Assembly (NCBI GenBank): GCA_023935145.1
Contig: CM043698.1
Location: forward strand, 40,325,501 to 40,389,500
Direction of reading: 5' to 3'
Length of the DNA stretch: 64,000 bases
DNA from: Bretschneidera sinensis
Taxonomy: Eukaryota; Streptophyta; Magnoliopsida; Brassicales; Akaniaceae
A program made the translations under genes and the position numbers. Positions 1-11,070 of the stretch are shown here, piece after piece; the first letter of the stretch is position 1, and each line of letters begins with the position of its first letter. The notes under the pieces are model-generated. The model was not told the origin of the DNA, did no database searches, and saw nothing but the letters and a program-made list of their open reading frames with translations.

Positions 1-1122
1 TCTGTGGTTCTCAAGGAATTGGAGGAAACAATTTCATCTCATTTACTTTTTAGACAATCTAAATTTTCACCGAGAACTTTCTAGACAACGGAATTCGAAG
101 AAAAATTGTGAGTTTTCGGCTTAACACATTCACATTTAGTAATTTTAAAGGTGAAAGATAAGTCAAGATAAAACACTTAATATTTAAGAAATGACGGTAT
201 ATACGAAGAATTGTGTTTTCTAAATATTTTTATTATATAATTAGGATTTGATTTTATATATATGGATCTGGTTTGAATAAACAATATTTATTAAAATTAA
301 AAAAAAAATCATTACGTATCCGCTGTTAAAAAATAAAATAACCCTAGATCTCTTAGGTGTTAGAATTAATCCATCTATGAGCTTACATTAATTATGATTT
401 ATTAAGTTTTATCATAAAAATTGTTAAGTGTTAGGTTAGTTAAGGGAGCTGAATAAAATAATAGTGAGTTTAATATTTTAATATATTTAATATGAATTAG
501 CTAATATAAATCATAATTGATTTTTAAATTTGTGATGAGTAAACTATTAAATTGGTATGTAAAATATAAATTAAATTTTCTCCTATTCTCAATTTCAGAG
601 AATATATAATCTTTTCTATACACTGGATAAAAGATTAATTCATCAAAACTAGTGTACAAAAGAAAATAAAAACAAAAATGTACTTATTGCTTAGTTAAAG
701 ATTTGTTCGATTGAATCAAAGATTCGGTTGCCTTCAATACATCATTTTATCAATTGAACATCAAGTGTTCTTTACTCTTCGGTACGTATCCATGGAATTA
801 ATGATATTATTGAAATCCTACACTAAATATCTGATCCCCTTGGTGCTTTTGCAAGATACTAAAAACAACTCTCGTCTTCCTCTCTCCTGCCATCGGTGTC
901 TAATGACAAATACCTCGCCACTTCTAAAATTCTCAAAAAAGTTCATTTATTATTTATAAAATTCCATGTTTTTCATCGTGCATGTAAACGCTAGTGTCCG
1001 TTTGGCTTTATTTCCATTTTTGCTGTAAAGACTTCAAAATAATTGTAGATAAAAATATTATGAAATTGAAAGTTGACTTTATTATTTATACGATAAAAAA
1101 TATTTATTTTAAAAAAATATAA

Positions 1123-1165
<43 letters not shown>

Positions 1166-1666
1166 GTAATTATTACGATGATGGATGATGAATGATGATG
1201 ATATTATTAATAATAATATCACTAATTTAATGGTAATAATGGTTGTACTTGTATCATCGTAATTGCAATAAGATTTTGTAGAAAAGAAAATTTAATTTCA
1301 AATTGTATATAAATTTAAATAAATGACGTAATATTTATTATTATTATTATTGTAAGGATGTAAATTCCTTTATTACTAAATGTCAATTAATTCAATTTTA
1401 TCAAACGTTATTATGGTTTTGGCTATTTTGGCACTAATTCAACTTTTCAAAACATGTTTTGTAACTTTTAATGATTTTTTTAAAATCAATTTAAAATTGA
1501 TGTTTGACATCATTTTTGTTCTTTATCATAAGAACGAATTCAAGAATTGAAAATTAGGCCAAATGGAGGTTAAATGGCTATAGTCCTTGACATATATCGC
1601 AATATTCCTTTATAGAAGCTATTATCTTCTCATTTGTGATAGTTCAATTGAGAGTTGTATCATAAT
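1..1666. other. AT-rich flank, no gene recognised
   Basis: This stretch is very AT-rich, with poly-A/T runs and stops in all frames. The longest ORF here (711-959, 82 codons) has no recognisable motif or codon character. Apart from the (AAT)n microsatellite and the MITE that follows, I see nothing I can name. It is probably host intergenic DNA outside the nested retrotransposon block. Confidence 0.6.
1123..1164. repeat. (AAT)14 microsatellite
   Basis: Fourteen uninterrupted AAT units, followed by degenerate AAT/GAT triplets to about 1215 (for example gatgatggatgatgaatgatg). Confidence 0.95.
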
Positions 1667-2126
1667 AAGGAGTGGATTTGAACTGAGTTTTTATCAAGTT
1701 ATTCGAGTTCGGTCAAAGATCGGCTTGATCGAGCTCAAGCTCGAGCTTGAAAATTAAACTCGGTTAGCTTATAGAACCGAGTTCGAATACCTTAAGTTTC
1801 GGTTTGAAAGGCTCTCGAACAGTTCGATATGGTATTATCAAGCTCAAACCAATATTTATATTTATATTAATATTTTTATTTATTAAAATTAGAGTATAGA
1901 CTCGAGCTCGAATTCGAATGAACAATCTAAGGCTCGAGTTCGAGCTCTAGCTCAGACTCGAATAAACTCCTTTGTTATCGAGCTTGACCATCAGAAAATT
2001 TATCACAATCGAGCTCGAGCCATCAGAAAAATTAAGCTCGATTTGAACTCTAGCTTGTTAATTTTAAGTCGATCCAAACTCGAATACCTTAGTATTCGGG
2101 CTCGACTAAACTCGAGTCCACCCCTA
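1667..2126. mobile_element. hAT-like MITE, non-coding
   Basis: A 460-bp non-coding element with imperfect terminal inverted repeats: it begins AAGGAGTGGA and ends TCCACCCCTA (reverse complement TAGGGGTGGA, 8 of 10 matching). It is flanked by ATCATAAT (1659-1666) and ATCATAGC (2127-2134), an 8-bp target duplication with 6 matches, the duplication length of hAT transposons. The interior is packed with self-complementary TCGAGCTCGA-type words in both orientations, so the element could fold back on itself. No transposase is present, so it would need one in trans. Class assignment rests on TIR and duplication length only. Confidence 0.6.
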
Positions 2127-2285
2127 ATCATAGCCAAGGCAAAATGGTGACATTGCCTTACCATTTTTGGTCATTTTCTTGATAGCATTCTCCATTGAGC
2201 TTCCTCTCAGTGTGAATCCCATATGTGTGCGTTCTCGTTATTTCTCTGCTCCATTGTGTATATCGTTCGTAGCCTCCATCATTTT

Positions 2286-2959
2286 TGTTGGAAAAATTAC
2301 CCATCGTCAATAATTAATCAAGTACCACAATTCCATCCAAATATCACATATTAATTATAATAATCTCCAAAATTACCTCCACTATGTAATTTACGTGGAG
2401 AACCCTTCCAATGTAGAGGGAAAAAAATCACGGAGCGAAAAAAACTCCACTATGTAAATAACAATTAAAAAGTTTATGCTCAAACTTGAGACCCACAATA
2501 ATTTGGTAATATTACAAAATTACATCTCTAGGGAAAAATCATTGCTGTACTACTAACTGCTGAAATACGAGAAGTCCTTATCCTTCACCAAAATCAAACA
2601 CTATGATAGAAACTACAAAAACCAAGTAGATTGATTCTCTGTGACCAAACACTCTGAATAATATTCTAGAGAAAATCTCAAATTTTTGTACCTTTTTTCC
2701 CTTTTACTCTCCCGGTAAATAGAAAGAGAACTCCCTCTTTGTACCTCACGACAGAGCTATATTTTTCTTTGCTCTCTGTAACTCCCTATCGAAAAAAGAA
2801 AGAAATTAGACATTTTTATATAGCCAATGATTAGAAGATATTCTCTTCTTATAGGTATAGGATTGTGAGTCCTATAAGGACTACACCAGCCAACACTTTT
2901 AGCTTTTTTTTTATTTATTATTTTAACTTGCTTATGGGTTCGACCCCATATGCCCAACA
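2286..2959 (-). repeat. 3' LTR of copia element A
   Basis: 674 bp with TGTTGG...CCAACA ends. It aligns with the split 5' LTR at 25532-25794 plus 32122-32572 (shared words such as cttgagacccacaa and the poorly conserved end gcccaaca). It abuts a purine-rich tract on the minus strand (about 2960-2985), the expected plus-strand primer. Confidence 0.9.
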
Positions 2960-3610
2960 ATCTGCCTCTAACCCATGAGGGAGAAAACTACCATGAGACT
3001 CACTTGGACTCAATCCCGGCCATCGTCGAGCAAACTCAAGCTTTTCTCTGGGAACAACCTTTGTCATCATATCAACAACATTTTTATCTATGTGGATTTT
3101 TTTCAACGTCATCAACTATTTTTCAATCACCTCACGAATCAAATGGTATCTCACCTCAATGTGTTTCGTACATGAATGATACATGATATTTTGATTTAGA
3201 TCCATGGCACTTTGACTGTCACAAAAAACCACATACTCTTATCGCTTCAAACCCAATTCCTGAAAAAACCTCGTCATCCAAAGCATCTTTTTCCCTGCTT
3301 CGTTTTCTGCAATGTACTCAGTCTCAGTAGTTGATAAGGCAACACACTTTTGCAGTCTTGACTGCCATGAGACAGCTCCCCCTACGAAAGTGAATAAAAA
3401 CCCTGATGTAGACTTTCTAGCATCAAGATCACCTACCATATCTGAATTTGTATAACCCTCAAGAACTGGTTCTGAACTCCCAAAACTCAAACACAACTTC
3501 GAGGTACCTCTGAAATATCTCAAGGTCCATTTTATTACTTCCTAGTGACTTTTACTTGGATTAGACAAAAACCTGCTAACCACACCAACAACATGAGCAA
3601 TGTACGATCG
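2918..3610 (-). pseudogene. Copia element A RNase H, C-terminal part
   Basis: The translation matches the copia RNase H domain that removes RNA from the RNA/DNA hybrid during reverse transcription. Visible motifs are the region around GYTNSDMVGDLDARKSTSGF and ALSTTETEYIA, then an in-frame continuation ending in a tail that reads into the LTR. The first catalytic aspartate of the usual GYTDSDWAGD motif is Asn here. In-frame stops occur at 3239-3241 and near 3116. The right end is cut by array C at 3610; the rest of the polyprotein resumes at 22140. Family identity is secure from the motifs and the position beside the 3' LTR. Confidence 0.85.
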
Positions 3611-4005
3611 TGTTGGAGCGATCATCTACCTAAATAAATATGCAAATAACCATCATAGTTTTACTTGCAAATGCACAAGGTCTCTGGTAGCATAGTGTGC
3701 AAATGCGAGATCATTTCCACAGGGATTGGTGAATTTCGTTTTAGAATTAGTTTCTTCAAGGTAAAAAGAGAAATAACTGTTTGATTGTGAGTAAATAACA
3801 ATAATGAGAACATAGGATTACGATATCCACCACTAATTATACTTTCTCACTAAGTAAAGTGTCAGTGCTCTAGCCTTATCATGAATATTTAATGGTTGCC
3901 AACCTAAGGGCTTGGTCCACACCTTAGGCTATTGATCTCCCTATGCAACGAGTTAGGCATGGTGTATACTCTAACTCTTTTCTCTTCTTAAGGCATGGTG
4001 TATAC
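3611..4005 (-). repeat. Partial LTR 1 of array C (U5/R side only)
   Basis: Begins TGTTGGAGCGATCATC and is colinear with LTR 2 (13321 on) and LTR 3 (20855 on) until about 4005, where all similarity to LTRs stops and sequence equivalent to 17201 begins. About 880 bp of LTR, including U3 and the TATA box, is missing. Confidence 0.85.
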
Positions 4006-4861
4006 GCTCGATTGCACAGATTGAGGTGTGCTCGATCGCTACTACCAAGCACTCGATCGCACTAGGTCAGGCAATAAGTCGAACACCTTATGCGCACCAA
4101 AAACCAGAAGCTGTAGAATTTATACACCCTTGATCCAAACCTCCTGCAAATGTAAAAATACCCAATCAACACACAAGAATAACATATATAGATAATATAT
4201 ATGTAAACTGAAGATCAAGAATCGTGTGTGTGCGTAGGTATCTAAAAAAAAAAAAAACATGTGTGTACCTTGTGTGCTTAGGAGGGTAGCGTGTGTGCAA
4301 GGGAGAAAGAAAATGTATTGGCCTGGTGGTTGGCTTGGTTATGAGGCAAGGTGGTGGTGGTGTAGAGTGCTGGATGAAGATTGAGGGTAAAGTTTTTGCT
4401 GTGTGAGACAGTGAGTGCGAGAGAGAGAGATATCAGAGGTGTGATTGAACATAAATGAGCGAAAAAAGGGGAAACTGTTTATAATATGCACGCGACTTCT
4501 CTGCCCCGCGTGCGCTCGAGAGCATTTGTGAAGTGCGCTCAATCGCATGATGCGCAAGTGCATAGGATAATGCGCTCGTGCGTATTGGGGTGTAGGGGAT
4601 ATGCACTCGAGCCTAATGAACGGTGCACTCAAGTGCAATGCAGTATGTACAACGTATTTAAAAATTACTAAAAACAAAATTAGAATGATACAGTTATACC
4701 GTATTTTAGTGGCATTCAGCACCACTAACTTCGATAGAGGCACTTGAGCTATATGTTATGCAAGTAGAATTGCTCAAGTACTCTCTATAGTAGCTTTAAG
4801 GCTATGTCCTTTGAAGGAGGCACTTAGGGCCCCCATCAGGTGGTTCCAGTGCCATTAATAG
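4006..4861 (-). other. Array C left copy, spacer downstream of protease
   Basis: Non-coding and colinear with 17201-18060 of the right copy. It holds clusters of the words GCGCTCGATCGC and GCGCTCGAG (4002-4075 and 4500-4640), a short GA run near 4420, and a CACTT-rich stretch near 4720-4830. ORFs here have no family resemblance. At 4825-4870 lies the same junction as in the right copy, where post-protease sequence joins the very end of pol and everything between is deleted. Confidence 0.7.
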
Positions 4862-5376
4862 CTATTTTATCTCCAATTTTGGTGCCTCATCAATAAAATA
4901 AGAAAAGGTAGTATTAGTAAGTGCAAGATTTTTAAATTGGGGATTACACTTGCTTGAGAGCTTCGGTGTGTTCTTGATGGTGTGCACAACACCATTAATA
5001 TCTTTAATCACGTTATCATCTGGCCCAATGTCCAATCTCATGTTAGCATGGTTGGGGATGGTCTCTAATGGAACAGTGCAGTGGACCTTAGAAATTTTCT
5101 CATCAAAACCTTGAATGAAACTCACATTATGACACTTATCATCAGTTTTAATGGAGTCTATTGTATTAAATATTTTAAATTCTACCTCTTCATCGTTTTC
5201 TCGCATAGTGACAATGCCCCTTTTTACATTAATGTTTGTGTCAGCAGTGATCATAAATGGTCTCCCTAAGATGATAGGGAGTGGTACAGGCATATGGCAT
5301 TCCTCCATGTCTAATACAATAAATTCAACAGGTAAAATAAATTAACCTACTGTTACCGAAACATCCTTGAGGATAC
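4862..5376 (-). pseudogene. Array C left copy, end of protease and post-protease spacer
   Basis: Minus-strand reading frame containing MEECHMPVPLPIILGRPFM and KRGIVTM, the C-terminal part of an Athila-type retropepsin domain, then a variable spacer ending in APKLEIK. It is the continuation of the gag-protease frame at 11071-13040; the two halves are separated by mini-element D, inserted after 5376. The frame ends just after LEIK, where other copies (element I near 44400) continue into RT. Frame and residues match the right copy at 18010-18560. Confidence 0.85.
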
Positions 5377-6749
5377 TGTTGTGAGTTTTAAATTACTCGC
5401 AAGCGCACAAGTCGTTTGCAGTATAGCGTTGTGCAAATGCGAGGTCGAATCCACAGGGAATTGCGTTGTGAAAGTATATTTTCAATCTAAACTAACTCTA
5501 TCTTAACCTAGTTCCGAATTTCAGATGATAATTTGCAAAAGAAATTAAAATTAAACTAAATTGATTTTTAAAACTAATAATTAAAATACTAAGGTTTCCA
5601 AATCCACCCCACCGAAGTTAAGCATATATGTTCGAAAAATATAGCCTATCAAAACATTTCATGAATTCAACTATAAGACAAAAAACAAAGAAGCATCCAA
5701 TGTATCCGCTCTCAACAAATCACAAAGGAAATCCAATTTAATCAAAAAACATTCAATGTATCCATCAGATGAAACACAAGGAATATCCAACAGACAATTT
5801 AAACTCAATCAATTATAAGATTAACTCAAATAATTGACATAACATTTATACTAAAAATTGTCAGATTTGTACAAGCAAATCTGAACTACTACACCACACA
5901 ACGGCGGAGCTTCATTTTCAACCTTAGCTGAAGAGTCTAGCCACTCATAACTATGAAACTGCAATTCATAATAAAAGTACTAAACATTTAAACTAAAACA
6001 ACTAAATGTAAAGAAATAAATAAATAACTTTACATGGGAGAAATTCTACTCACTGACGGGCGGCGCTTCCCCTCGTGGTGACAAAGCCTTCGAGATCCAC
6101 CAGAATGCTAGCGGACATCCACCGGTAAACACCAAAGTGGCTCAGGAATTGTACACTAAAGATGAAGTGAAGAAGGGCTTGTATAAGGAAATATCACAAG
6201 TGCAATATGCTTCCCATCCGATGTAGGATACTGCAGATTCCAGTTTTTGCTCTTTGACCTTTGTCTACTAAAACTGCCATAACTTTCTCTAGAAAAATCA
6301 TTTTATTGATCCGTAAAATTCTCCAGAAAATAGACATCGGGATCTTTCCAAGCGTGTATGGCTCATCTTGTGGTTCTTCCTAAATCAATACAATTAAATC
6401 CTCAAAAATGACTGATCTGTCACACTGAAATCATGCACAGCCTGACCTTTGTTTACTAAAACTGCCAAAACTTTCTCTAGAAAAATCATTTTATTGATCC
6501 GTAAAATTCCCCAGAAAATAGATATCCGGATCTTTCCAAGTATATATGGCTCATCTTCTGGTTCTTCCTAAATCAATATAGTTTAATCCTAAAAAATGGC
6601 TGATTTGCACGAGCAATTTTGGCAATTTAGTGAAACTTCTTTCCAAGCTTGTAAACATGTAAAACAACGAAAACAACTCAAAGTAACAAATTCCTAAGCT
6701 AACAAATGTAAATTAAAGGGCCAAAATATGCAATATTTGGCACTCATCA
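5377..6749 (-). repeat. 3' LTR of mini-element D
   Basis: 1373 bp, TGTTGTGAG...CACTCATCA. Colinear with 9681-11070. It contains two tandem copies of a unit of about 188 bp starting near acctttgtctacta (6257 and 6445). The TATA region reads gggcttgtataagg near 6178-6190, a decayed form of the gggcttatatagg box in the other LTR. Confidence 0.9.
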
Positions 6750-8033
6750 AATACCCCCAAACTTACAATTTGCTAGTCCCTTAGCAAAACAAAATAATAA
6801 AAAAAACCTAAATGAAAAACAAAGAACATAAAGATAAGTTCATCACTCATGGTATCCAAAAATTTAAGGAGCACACATCACCATGATATTCATTCATGAG
6901 CAAGCTTAAAAAGATAAACCCATCTTCGCAATGAATAGAAAAGTTAAAATCTAATTACTTACAAAAGGCAGGTTAAGGCATCACAAGTCTGACACTGTGT
7001 AAAGTGAATTAGCATATAGAAATGAAGCTTCCAAGTGACTCCAATGTGTAAGGTCTCCATATCTCATGATTCACCGAATTTCCCCTCAAAATGAACGAAA
7101 AAGGCATAGTTTTTTTTTATAAGGCGTGGCTATGTCTAGTTCCCTTAAGCTTTCTAATTGACCTATGTAGCGAGTGTTGAGTCAATGACTCCCAAACCAG
7201 ATGGTTTTAGGGCATTAGGTGTAAAGACACCCCTAAGGACTTACTAACTCAAGTAAAAAAGGCTACAAAATTAAACCGGCCTTAATACTACCAAGCAAAA
7301 TTCCACATTTTGATGTGAACACTCACTGCTTACTGAGGCAAGAGGTCCAGTTACTCAGCGAAAAGTTTATTTATGATAATAATTTTTTATTTTATTTTAT
7401 TTTATGCTTTTCTATGCCCAAGAGTTCATCCAACAAGTCATCCAGTTTCAGTTAAGATAAGGAAAAATACACATTAAAATCACATGTCATACCTCACATA
7501 ATTTGTGCTAATATGCTCGTGTTAGATAAGATCAAACATGTGAATTCTCAAATGCCTAAAGTAAGTAACTAAATTTTAAAACTTTATCACCGATCATGTG
7601 TTCAAAATTTTAAGCTCACCAATGACATCACATTACAGAAAATGTTTAGATCAACCAAAATTTTAGGATAACATGAGCATGCAATTATCTCTACGACGAA
7701 AAGACAAAAAAATTAGGACAAAGTGTGTGATGTGTCTCCCATACCCCCAAACTTAAATTATATATTGACCCAAATGTGTGACTAATATGGAAAGAGCTGA
7801 CCTGAGATATGGAGAACTATCTGGACTGGTATGGCTCATAGCATACCCCCAAACTTGAACTGAAGTACGCTTTGTCCCTGAAAAATAAAAACTGGAAAAC
7901 AAAAAAAACTGGAAACAAACATTAATCATAAAAATGCGAAATAATAAATAAACAGAAAAGATAAGTTGTGGGGTGCCTCCCATGAGCGCTAAGTTTAACG
8001 TCTTCAGCCAGACCCAACATTAGTAAACAGGTT
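6750..8033 (-). other. 3' non-coding region of D with PPT motifs and hairpins
   Basis: No coding potential, yet colinear with the same region of C, F, G, H and I. It has three copies of CCCCCAAACTT (polypurine AAGTTTGGGGG on the element's strand) at 6754-6764, 7744-7754 and 7846-7856. A perfect hairpin TTTGCTA/TAGCAAA lies at 6769-6788 next to the LTR. A GGTGT/ACACC hairpin lies near 7218-7233, and one copy of the TTACTGAGG...TTACTCAG block at 7308-7362. Confidence 0.75.
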
Positions 8034-9570
8034 CAACTAAGCGCTCCACCATCTGATCAATAAATGAGAATGAAAAATGATCAGGCCTGATGGCAGAATT
8101 CAATTTACGGTAGTCTAGACACTTTCTCCATCTTGACTACACTCGAGTTGGAACTAACTCGTCGTCTTTATTTACTACCGTCAATTCAGCACGTTTGGGC
8201 ACGACTAGAATCAGGCTCTCCCACTTGCTATCAGAGATGGGATAAATGATCTCTGCCTCTAACAGCTTAATATCTTCCGCCCTCACAACCTCTTGCATAG
8301 CAGGGTTGAGCCTTCTTTGTGGCTCCCTCGATGGCTCAGTATCCTCCTCCAAATGTAACATGTACGTCACCACCGAGGGGCTGATCCCCTTGACATCCTC
8401 AATAGTCCAGCCTATAGCTTCCTTATGCTCTCTTAAGATGTCCAATAATTTCTCCTCTAGAGCATCACCCAAATCGGAAGGTATAATCACAGGCAAACTA
8501 TCGGCTGAACCTAGGAACTTATACTTAAGATTATCTGGTAAAGGCTTAAGTTCCTTCTTGGGGGTTTCAGGTGCGGCAGTCTCCTCATTCTCATTGCTTT
8601 CTCGAGGATCAGACTCCAAAATGAAATTTACTTCATCGAGTAACTTATCTAAATCCAAATCCTCTTCAAACTGAGCAAAGCATGCCTCCATAATGACCTC
8701 AGACTTCTCTTCTTTCTTGGGCGCTTTAGGTAAAAACGACCTAGAGAGATCCTTAATAATACGAGTGGCTGTAGATGTCTCAATATCTCTCTTCTCATTG
8801 TTGCCACTCTCTTGCCCTTGGTGCCTAGCAGGGTTCTCTTCCACTTGATTGTCCACTTGTTTCCCAGACAAGTATGGGACAGTTGATTGCACTTGTTCCT
8901 GCCAATGCATGGGAGTTGAAGAATTTCCCACCGCAAACTGTTCCTTTGGGTTAGGCTCAGGTTGACTGGGGAACTCTCATTCCTCTCCTTCACCCACGTA
9001 ACTTACGATTTGATCAATTTGACTCTCTAGTGTGGCAATCGCTTGGGTGTTTTCTATTGTTGCACTCATCACTTCACTCATAGATTGGCTAGTCATTTTC
9101 ATGAAATCATTGAGAGTGTCCTCCAATGACTGTGAAACCGACACTGGCGCTTGAATGGGAGCTTGGTAAGCGGGTGATGGTGCTGGATAAACTGAGTGAC
9201 TATAACTTGGAATTGGTGGAGGAAATTCGGGAGTGTATTGATTGTGAGCATGGTAAGGGGCTCCTTCCTGATTCATCAGTTGGTTTTGCTCCCATGAAAA
9301 ATTAGAGTAGTCCTACCACCTTGGATTGTATGTTTCGGAGCAAGATCCATTTGATTACCAACAACAGTCATTGAAAGCATTCATTTGTTCCATAGGGTAC
9401 TCGGCACAAGCCGGCATTGATGGACAATTCTGTGCTAGATGCATGGGACTAGCACAGATGGAACAGCTATCAACCTTGAATGTGTTGGCAGCATTGAGGG
9501 ACGGGCCGGTCATTTTCATGTACTCCTTAATGGTGTCCTCTAAAGACTGTGAAACCGGCGCTGGATTCAT
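8034..9570 (-). pseudogene. Mini-gag/RT-N-terminus fusion ORF of D
   Basis: One minus-strand frame starts with MNPAPVSQSLEDT close to the primer site. Next come a nucleocapsid knuckle (CSICASPMHLAQNC, pattern C-x2-C-x6-N-C with the His replaced), a Pro/Tyr-rich linker, a second SQSLEDTLNDFMKMT repeat, an acidic DLDLDKLL segment, and then the RT N-terminus (KFLGSADSLPVIIPSDL, REHKEAIGWTIEDVKGIS, RRLNPAMQEVVRAE). It stops near the FIDQM region, before the RT catalytic core. No capsid or protease domain is present. In-frame stops at 9355-9357 (CAA to TAA), near 9315 (TGG to TAG) and near 8977 show decay. It cannot encode an enzyme, but it could once have encoded an RNA-binding protein. Confidence 0.8.
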
Positions 9571-9656
9571 CCATATAATTTTTAATTTTTTTTTGTTAAC
9601 TAACTAGTAGAAAAATAAAATTAATCCAGACCAAAAATTTTCACAAACCAAACAAC

Positions 9657-9674
9657 TCCCCGGCAACGGCGCCA
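9657..9674 (-). promoter_or_regulatory. tRNA-Asp primer binding site of D
   Basis: The minus strand reads TGGCGCCGTTGCCGGGGA, an 18-base complement to the 3' end of plant tRNA-Asp(GTC) as I know it, six bases from the LTR. This primer is typical of Athila-type gypsy elements. Confidence 0.9.
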
Positions 9675-9680
9675 AAAACT

Positions 9681-11070
9681 TGTTGTGAGTTTTAAATTAC
9701 TCGCAAGCGCACGAGTCATTTGCAGTATAGCATTGTGCAAGTGCGAGGTCGAATCCACAGGGAATTGCGTTGTGAAAGTATATTTTCAATCTAAACTAAC
9801 TCTATCTTAACCTAGTTCCGAATTTCAGATGATAATTTGCAAAAGAAATTAAAATTAAACTAAATTAATTTTTAAAACTAATAATTAAAATACTAAGGTT
9901 TCCAAATCCACCCCACCGAAGTTAAGCATATATGTTCTAAAAATATAGCCTATCAAAACATTCCATGAATCCAAATATAAGACAAAAAACAAAGAATATC
10001 CAAACTAAACCAAAAGCATCCAATGTATCCGCTCTCAACAAATCACAAAGGAAATCCAATTTAATCGAAAAACATTCAATGTATCTATCAGATGAAACAC
10101 AAGGAATATCCAACAGAAAATTTAAACTCAATCAATTATAATATTAACTCAAATAATTGACAGAACATTTATACTAAAAATTGTCAGATTTGTACATGCA
10201 AATCTGAACTACTACACCAAATAACGGCGGGGCTTCATCTTCAACCTTAGCTGAAGAGTCTAGTCACTCATAACTATGAAACTACAATTCATATTAAAAG
10301 TGCTAAACATTTAAACTAAAACAACTAAATGTAAAGAAATAAATAAATAACTTTACATGGGAGAAATTCCACTCGCTGACGGGCGGCGCTTCCCCTCGTG
10401 GTGACAAAGCCTTCGAGATCCACCAGAATGCTAGTGGATGTCCACCGGTAAACACCAAAGTGGCTCAGGAATTGTACATTAACGATGAAGTGAAGTAGGG
10501 CTTATATAGGGAAATATCACAAGTGCAATATGCTTCCCATCCGATGTGGGATACTGCAGATTCCAGTTTTTGCTCTTTGACCTTTGTTTACTAAAACTGC
10601 AATAACTTTCTCTAGAAAAATCATTTTATTGATCCATAAAATTCTTCAGAAAATAGACATCGGGATCCCAAGCATATATGGCTCATCTCATGGTTCATTC
10701 TTAATCAATACAGTTAAATCCTCAAAAAATGGCTGATCTGTCACGCTGAAATCACGCACAGCCTGACCTTTGTCTACTAAAACTGCCAGAACTTTCTCTA
10801 GAAAAATAATTTTATTGATCCATAAAATTTCCCAAAAAATAGACATCCGGATCTTTCCAAGAATATATGGCTCATTTTCTGGTTCTTCCTAAATCAATAC
10901 AGTTTAATCCTCAAAAATGGCTGATCTGCACGAGCAATTCTGGCAATTTAGTGAAACTTCTTTCCAAGCTTGTAAACCTGTAAAACAACGAAAACAACTC
11001 AAAGTAACAAATTCCTAAGCTAACAAATGTAAATTAAAGGGCCAAAATATGTAATATTTGGCACTCATCA
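9681..11070 (-). repeat. 5' LTR of mini-element D
   Basis: 1390 bp, TGTTGTGAG...ACTCATCA, colinear with 5377-6749 and with two copies of the 188-bp unit. On the minus strand a TATA box (CTATATAAGCCC, about 10499-10511) lies between U3 and R. Confidence 0.9.

Larger units (their letters stand above)
5377..11070 (-). mobile_element. Non-autonomous gypsy mini-element D
   Basis: 5694 bp with two full LTRs (5377-6749 and 9681-11070) and an exact tRNA-Asp primer site, inserted in the array C protease with target duplication GATAC (5372-5376) / TATAC (11071-11075). The internal region is only 2.9 kb. It encodes a zinc-knuckle gag fragment fused to the start of RT, followed by a long 3' non-coding region. 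Capsid, protease, most of RT, RNase H and integrase are absent. Element F has the same architecture, so this is a family and not a single broken copy. Confidence 0.88.

Noticed and set aside
711..959. 82-codon plus-strand ORF as a gene
   Set aside because: No motif, no family resemblance, AT-rich context and no supporting signals; expected by chance.
2127..2280. Host gene disrupted by element A
   Set aside because: Joining 2127-2280 with 32578 onward gives short ORFs only, with no recognisable exon or splice pattern.
6754..6764. CCCCCAAACTT motif as a G-quadruplex
   Set aside because: Only one run of five G per site; four runs are needed and the copies are about 100-1000 bp apart.
8246..8674. 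142-codon plus-strand ORF across mini-element D
   Set aside because: Antisense shadow of the acidic segment and RT N-terminus on the minus strand; Ser-rich composition follows from the opposite strand. The same applies to 12684-13092, 20195-20603 and 51016-51315.
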